Below are positions 60,774 through 64,000 of a DNA stretch of 64,000 nt, one piece after another. Numbering within the stretch: position 1 is the first letter of the stretch; every line of letters begins with the position of its first letter. This DNA comes from Lepidurus packardi (Eukaryota > Arthropoda > Branchiopoda > Notostraca > Triopsidae): positions 9,146,351 through 9,210,350 of the forward strand of contig JAKZAN010000006.1 in NCBI GenBank assembly GCA_023053545.1, read 5' to 3'. The position numbers and the translations under genes are program-made. Below the pieces are notes generated by a model that saw only the letters and a list, made by a program, of their open reading frames with translations, was not told where the DNA came from and did not search any database.

Positions 60774-60806
60774 ATGCCTGCGCCTATTACCGCGCCCAGA
60801 TCCAAG
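60774..60806 (+). CDS. Candidate short alternative first coding exon (11 codons)
   Basis: ATG at 60774 in a GCC-ATG context encodes MPAPITAPRSK and ends in phase 0 at a donor (AAG then GTAGTT). It sits about 380 bp after the TATA box at 60388 and can join the exon at 62272 in frame. Confidence 0.4.
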
Positions 60807-62271
60807 GTAGTTTGTTTTCCGGTTCATTTTTATGCAAATTCCTGATTCGGAAAGGTCAAAGAAAAGCTGTCCCCGCAGCATTCCTCGGAGATAGGGAAAA
60901 GTGGGTGTGTATCTTTCCGGTAGTGGTTGGGAAAATTGTCACACACTTTTTTCATCACCGCTAAATTTGCACTCGTTATTGAACTAGTGCCGGATAGTCA
61001 CGAAGTCAGCAAATGTGTAGAAATCCACGTGCCAAGAGTTTTTTTTTCTTTATGTCAGTGGTCTTATCTCTCTTCATTTTTTTATTATTATTATTTTTCT
61101 TTTTTTACTGTAATAAGCTTTTCGAACGGACGCCAAAACCTTGGGGCTTTTGTATGCCTGGGCAGGGAGTTCACGTAGACAATAGAGTTCCGGTTCCGGG
61201 GGAAGTCATTTCTGACGTCATCCCTGCGAGTTCTCGTTTTCTGATCTTACTGAGTGGCAGAGAAATGCAAGAGAAAAGGTTTAGCACCAAAAATTTCCCC
61301 TTGGACGTAGAACGCTCTCACATAACAAGGAAACTTCTGCCTGTGTATGTCTTTCAAAGTAATAGAATTGCGCCGGAATGTGTTGAAGACGGAATATAAG
61401 TAGGTAGAAAACGGCGACACGTCATACGACAAGAATTAAAAGCGTCTCCACAAAAAGCTAACTTTTAGTTTTGTTGTTGTTGTTGTGTGCATATGTTTGT
61501 GTCGATGCGAGCTGGGCTGACCGCACATCAGACTCAAATCTCCCAATCGTTGCTTATCTGTCATTCCAAACTCGCACTTGTATATCGTGGCTGGGGGTTT
61601 GGGGTGAGCTTTCTAGTCAGAAAAAAAAGAAAAAAAAAGTAGAGAAGAGAATTCCAAAGGGCTGGACTTAGGTACCTGAATGTCGTCAGAACTGCATGCA
61701 AATGCCTGTGTATATATACCTGGCGCAACAGGGCACACCTGACTTCCCAGAGCTGTTGGCCATTTGCGCTGGAGCTGGGTTTCAAGGCTGACACGCCAAG
61801 TAAATACTCAGCGATTTGAGTTCCAGTGGATTTAATTCCAGTTTCTATCAAACTTAACGTTAAGGGAATCTTGTGAGTTTCTTTTGGGGCCGAAGAGAAA
61901 CATTTTGTGCGCTGTTATTTTAAGTGCCTTTCGATCTGTTGGGTTTTTTTCCCAAGACAAGTGAAACGGACAAAAAAAGTGCTCCCTTTAGCGTGAAGGT
62001 ATTGAGATTATTATTAAATGCAGACCGGTGCGCGCTACCCGACCAGTCCGGTCCGCTCACGATCCCCCTTTAAGGTGCTTTACACTACACGAGTTTTCTT
62101 TTTTCCTTTCGAAAATTCCAAAGTCCGCGGAGGCGTTCTTTATTACAGTTTTTTATTATAAAGAATATTTCGACAATTGTACTCTGAATATACATTCTGA
62201 CACGAGTTCATTGAAAACATACTTGTTTGTGGAAAACTAATCACTTCGGTTTCTGTGTTGTCTTTTTCTAG
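60807..62271 (+). other. Presumed intron before the shared exon at 62272
   Basis: 1.46 kb, AT-rich with several T runs, ending in the strong acceptor TGTTGTCTTTTTCTAG. No coding segment recognised. Confidence 0.5.
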
Positions 62272-63148
62272 ATGTCGGAGTTTCCTGGAGGAGGAGAAGG
62301 AGGCATTTCACCATCCGAAACGGGTGGGAATCATGAAGTGCCAAATATTATGGACAGTTTACCCAGTAAACGGATGTTCAACCGCCTTAATACACCTCAG
62401 CCCAGTACTGCAGCTTGTTCGACAGCTTCACAGGTTAAAAAGAGTGAAGACGAGCCATTCCTTTCTCCTTTTCTTGGCAGAAGGGAAGAATAGTCAAGTC
62501 ATTCCTTTTCTTTTTACCGTTTAGATGATGTCCAGTTCGCACGTGAGCAAAAGGTCTCAAGTCCTACACCATTCCGTGTCCTCGACAGAAATGTCCAATA
62601 TGGCAGCTTCTTCCTCTACTGCTTCGTCAGCCTCGTCCTCGTCAGCGACGTCGACCTCCTCCTCGGCTCCAACCCTTAAACATGGTCGCTCTCAGCAAGA
62701 ATTGAAAGCGAGTTTATCGGAGTTGCAGTCGTCCATGTCGGAGATGCGCTCGGGGCTCAATGTGAAAGTTAATGGAACGGTGGGGGGCGTGGCTGGGAAA
62801 CTCTTGGCGTCGTCGCTGGAAGGGATTGATGAAGCGGATTTGAAGAGAGTGGCACCAGGCGATGGCGATTTGGAGGTAGCAGGCCTGGGAGAAGCGGCAG
62901 TAACAGGAATTCCTGGCTCAGCGTCGGCCAAAGAACTCAAGTTTCAACAAACCAGGACTTCATCGGCCTCTTCCACGAAGATTATCGCGGACGGATACAG
63001 CAGTGAAGAAGCCGTGGCTAATTCAGCGCAAACCAAACGCCTCGAAGCAGACGGTTTAAGTTACGAAGAAAAGAAGGCTTCGGCTGCTATGCGTGCCCGT
63101 TTGGAAATGGACGGAATGACTGCTGAAAAAGCTGCTGCGGTACAACAG
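62272..63148 (+). CDS. Unrecognised Ser/Ala-rich protein, two exons; continues past right edge
   Basis: Two exons, 62272-62433 and 62525-63148, both in phase 0, encode 262 residues. The first begins MSEFPGGGEGGISPSE and ends STAACSTASQ; its donor (GTTAAA) is weak. The second starts MMSSSHVSKRSQVLHH, has a long Ser/Ala/Thr low-complexity stretch, then an amphipathic segment, then a ~20-residue repeat with ADG(Y/L)S.EE. The donor after VQQ (GTGCGA) implies more exons to the right. Protein start is uncertain: upstream phase-0 exons at 56722, 58962 or 60774 may precede it, though the exon itself begins with ATG. The helical, Ala/Glu-rich repeats suggest a structural or cytoskeletal protein, but I cannot assign a family. 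Confidence 0.65.
62981..63148 (+). repeat. 20-residue protein repeat, at least 2.8 units
   Basis: Three consecutive units align: IIADGYSSEEAVANSAQTKR, LEADGLSYEEKKASAAMRAR and LEMDGMTAEKAAAVQQ (cut by the splice donor). Shared positions are (A/M)DG, S/T, E and Ala/Arg at the end. The spacing is exactly 60 bp. Confidence 0.8.
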
Positions 63149-64000
63149 GTGCGATTTTTTTTCATCACTTTTACTGCACATACTTTGGGGATTAAACGTT
63201 TTGGGGAGAAGAGAGGGGAGTTTAAGAAATCTTTTGGGAGACGCAGGTAAAGGGAAACTGGGGAAGTAATGAGTTGCCAAGCAGGTCTAGGTCGCTCGTT
63301 TCTAGCTGCCAAGATCCGCAGAATTGAGGACAACTATTTTTAAGGAAAATATTCTAGAGAGTGATGGGGACGAAAAAGGGAGAAGCAGTCTTGTGTCTTG
63401 GATCCCAAGTGCGTTTGTGGCTCTCTCTCGGATAAAAAGATAGCAATCTTAATAAGATCATTTTAAATAGCAAAAATCTTTTTGATTCCCCTTTAAACGA
63501 AAAGAAAATCAAACCTGAATTTCCTAATATGCAGACATAGGTTTTCCGGAATCAACAAAGCCAACTTTCTTGGAAATTGCAAGACAATCTTGTGTTGGTC
63601 TATTTTCAAGATAAGTTTCTATTTACATATAAACCTTCTAGTAGTTTTTATTTGATTACGTGCTAAAAAAAACTTTGTAAACTCCCTTAAAACAGCTCCA
63701 AGCAAAACTTCACAGATCGATTTAAAGCTGAAGTGTCATATAATAGTTTTCTTTGTTTCTTTTTTTTTCTTAACTTCTTTTTAATATTGCTTAATAATCC
63801 TAATGTTCAGGCAAAATTTTCGACAACCATTAATGTATCAGTTATCAGGATAACGTTATAATAGTCTTTTGTGTGAAGAAAATTAAACCAGATAATGCTT
63901 TAACGTACGGTACCGAAGGGCAAGCTGTTTTCTTTTTTTTTTTGGGGGGGGGGGGGGGGGGAGGTTTAATTTATTTCCGGGCTTTTACATTCTGACCAAG
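63149..64000 (+). other. Intron running off the right edge
   Basis: AT-rich sequence after the GTGCGA donor. It contains a T11-G18 homopolymer pair (63933-63961). No further coding exon was recognised before the window ends. Confidence 0.5.
63933..63961. repeat. T11 followed by G18 homopolymer run
   Basis: Eleven T then eighteen G without interruption. The G run could form quadruplex structure and is prone to sequencing length error. Confidence 0.9.

Overview
The window looks like an intron-rich arthropod genome, probably crustacean or insect. It carries animal-specific genes (NCoR/SMRT-type corepressor, AUTS2/tay-type protein, importin-9, LIM kinase), many introns of 60-150 bp with GT..AG ends, an AT-rich background and no bacterial features. 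The arthropod assignment is inference. Exon boundaries were set by eye from splice signals, phase agreement and family similarity, so individual splice sites could be off.

Layout. Positions 1-4914 (minus) hold the N-terminal part of an NCoR/SMRTER corepressor that runs off the left edge. Positions 6945-13645 (minus) hold a complete AUTS2/tay bridge-like chromatin protein. Positions 15267-16744 (plus) hold a four-exon animal version of a phosphonate-binding (PhnD-like) periplasmic protein fold. It converges tail to tail with an 18-exon importin-9 gene at 16876-21259 (minus). Positions 49319-53195 (plus) hold a complete 12-exon LIMK1 (LIM-LIM-PDZ-kinase, 719 residues). Positions 56.7-63.15 kb (plus) hold candidate alternative first exons and two good coding exons of an unrecognised Ser/Ala-rich protein that continues past the right edge.

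The central 26 kb (22335-48306) is a tandem array of one Ty3/Gypsy LTR retroelement on the minus strand: LTR-internal-LTR-internal-LTR-internal-LTR-internal-LTR. Each of the four internal regions is exactly 4,873 bp once a nested insert is removed. The LTRs are 356 bp, with one of 349 bp. Only the outermost ends carry a short direct repeat (ATTA). Copies 1 and 3 share one set of variants and copies 2 and 4 another, so the array looks like a duplicated dimer. All four copies carry the same 221-bp solo LTR in the RNase H region of pol, flanked by CAATG, so every copy is broken in the same way.

Nested in copy 3 is a 4,695-bp DNA transposon (33161-37855) with 13-bp perfect terminal inverted repeats and a TTAA target duplication. 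It encodes one intact 928-residue protein that joins a Kolobok/Mutator-like DDE transposase to a YqaJ/lambda-exonuclease-type PD-(D/E)XK nuclease. The three sibling retroelement copies provide intact empty sites. This element and the ordered array around it are the most interesting content here.
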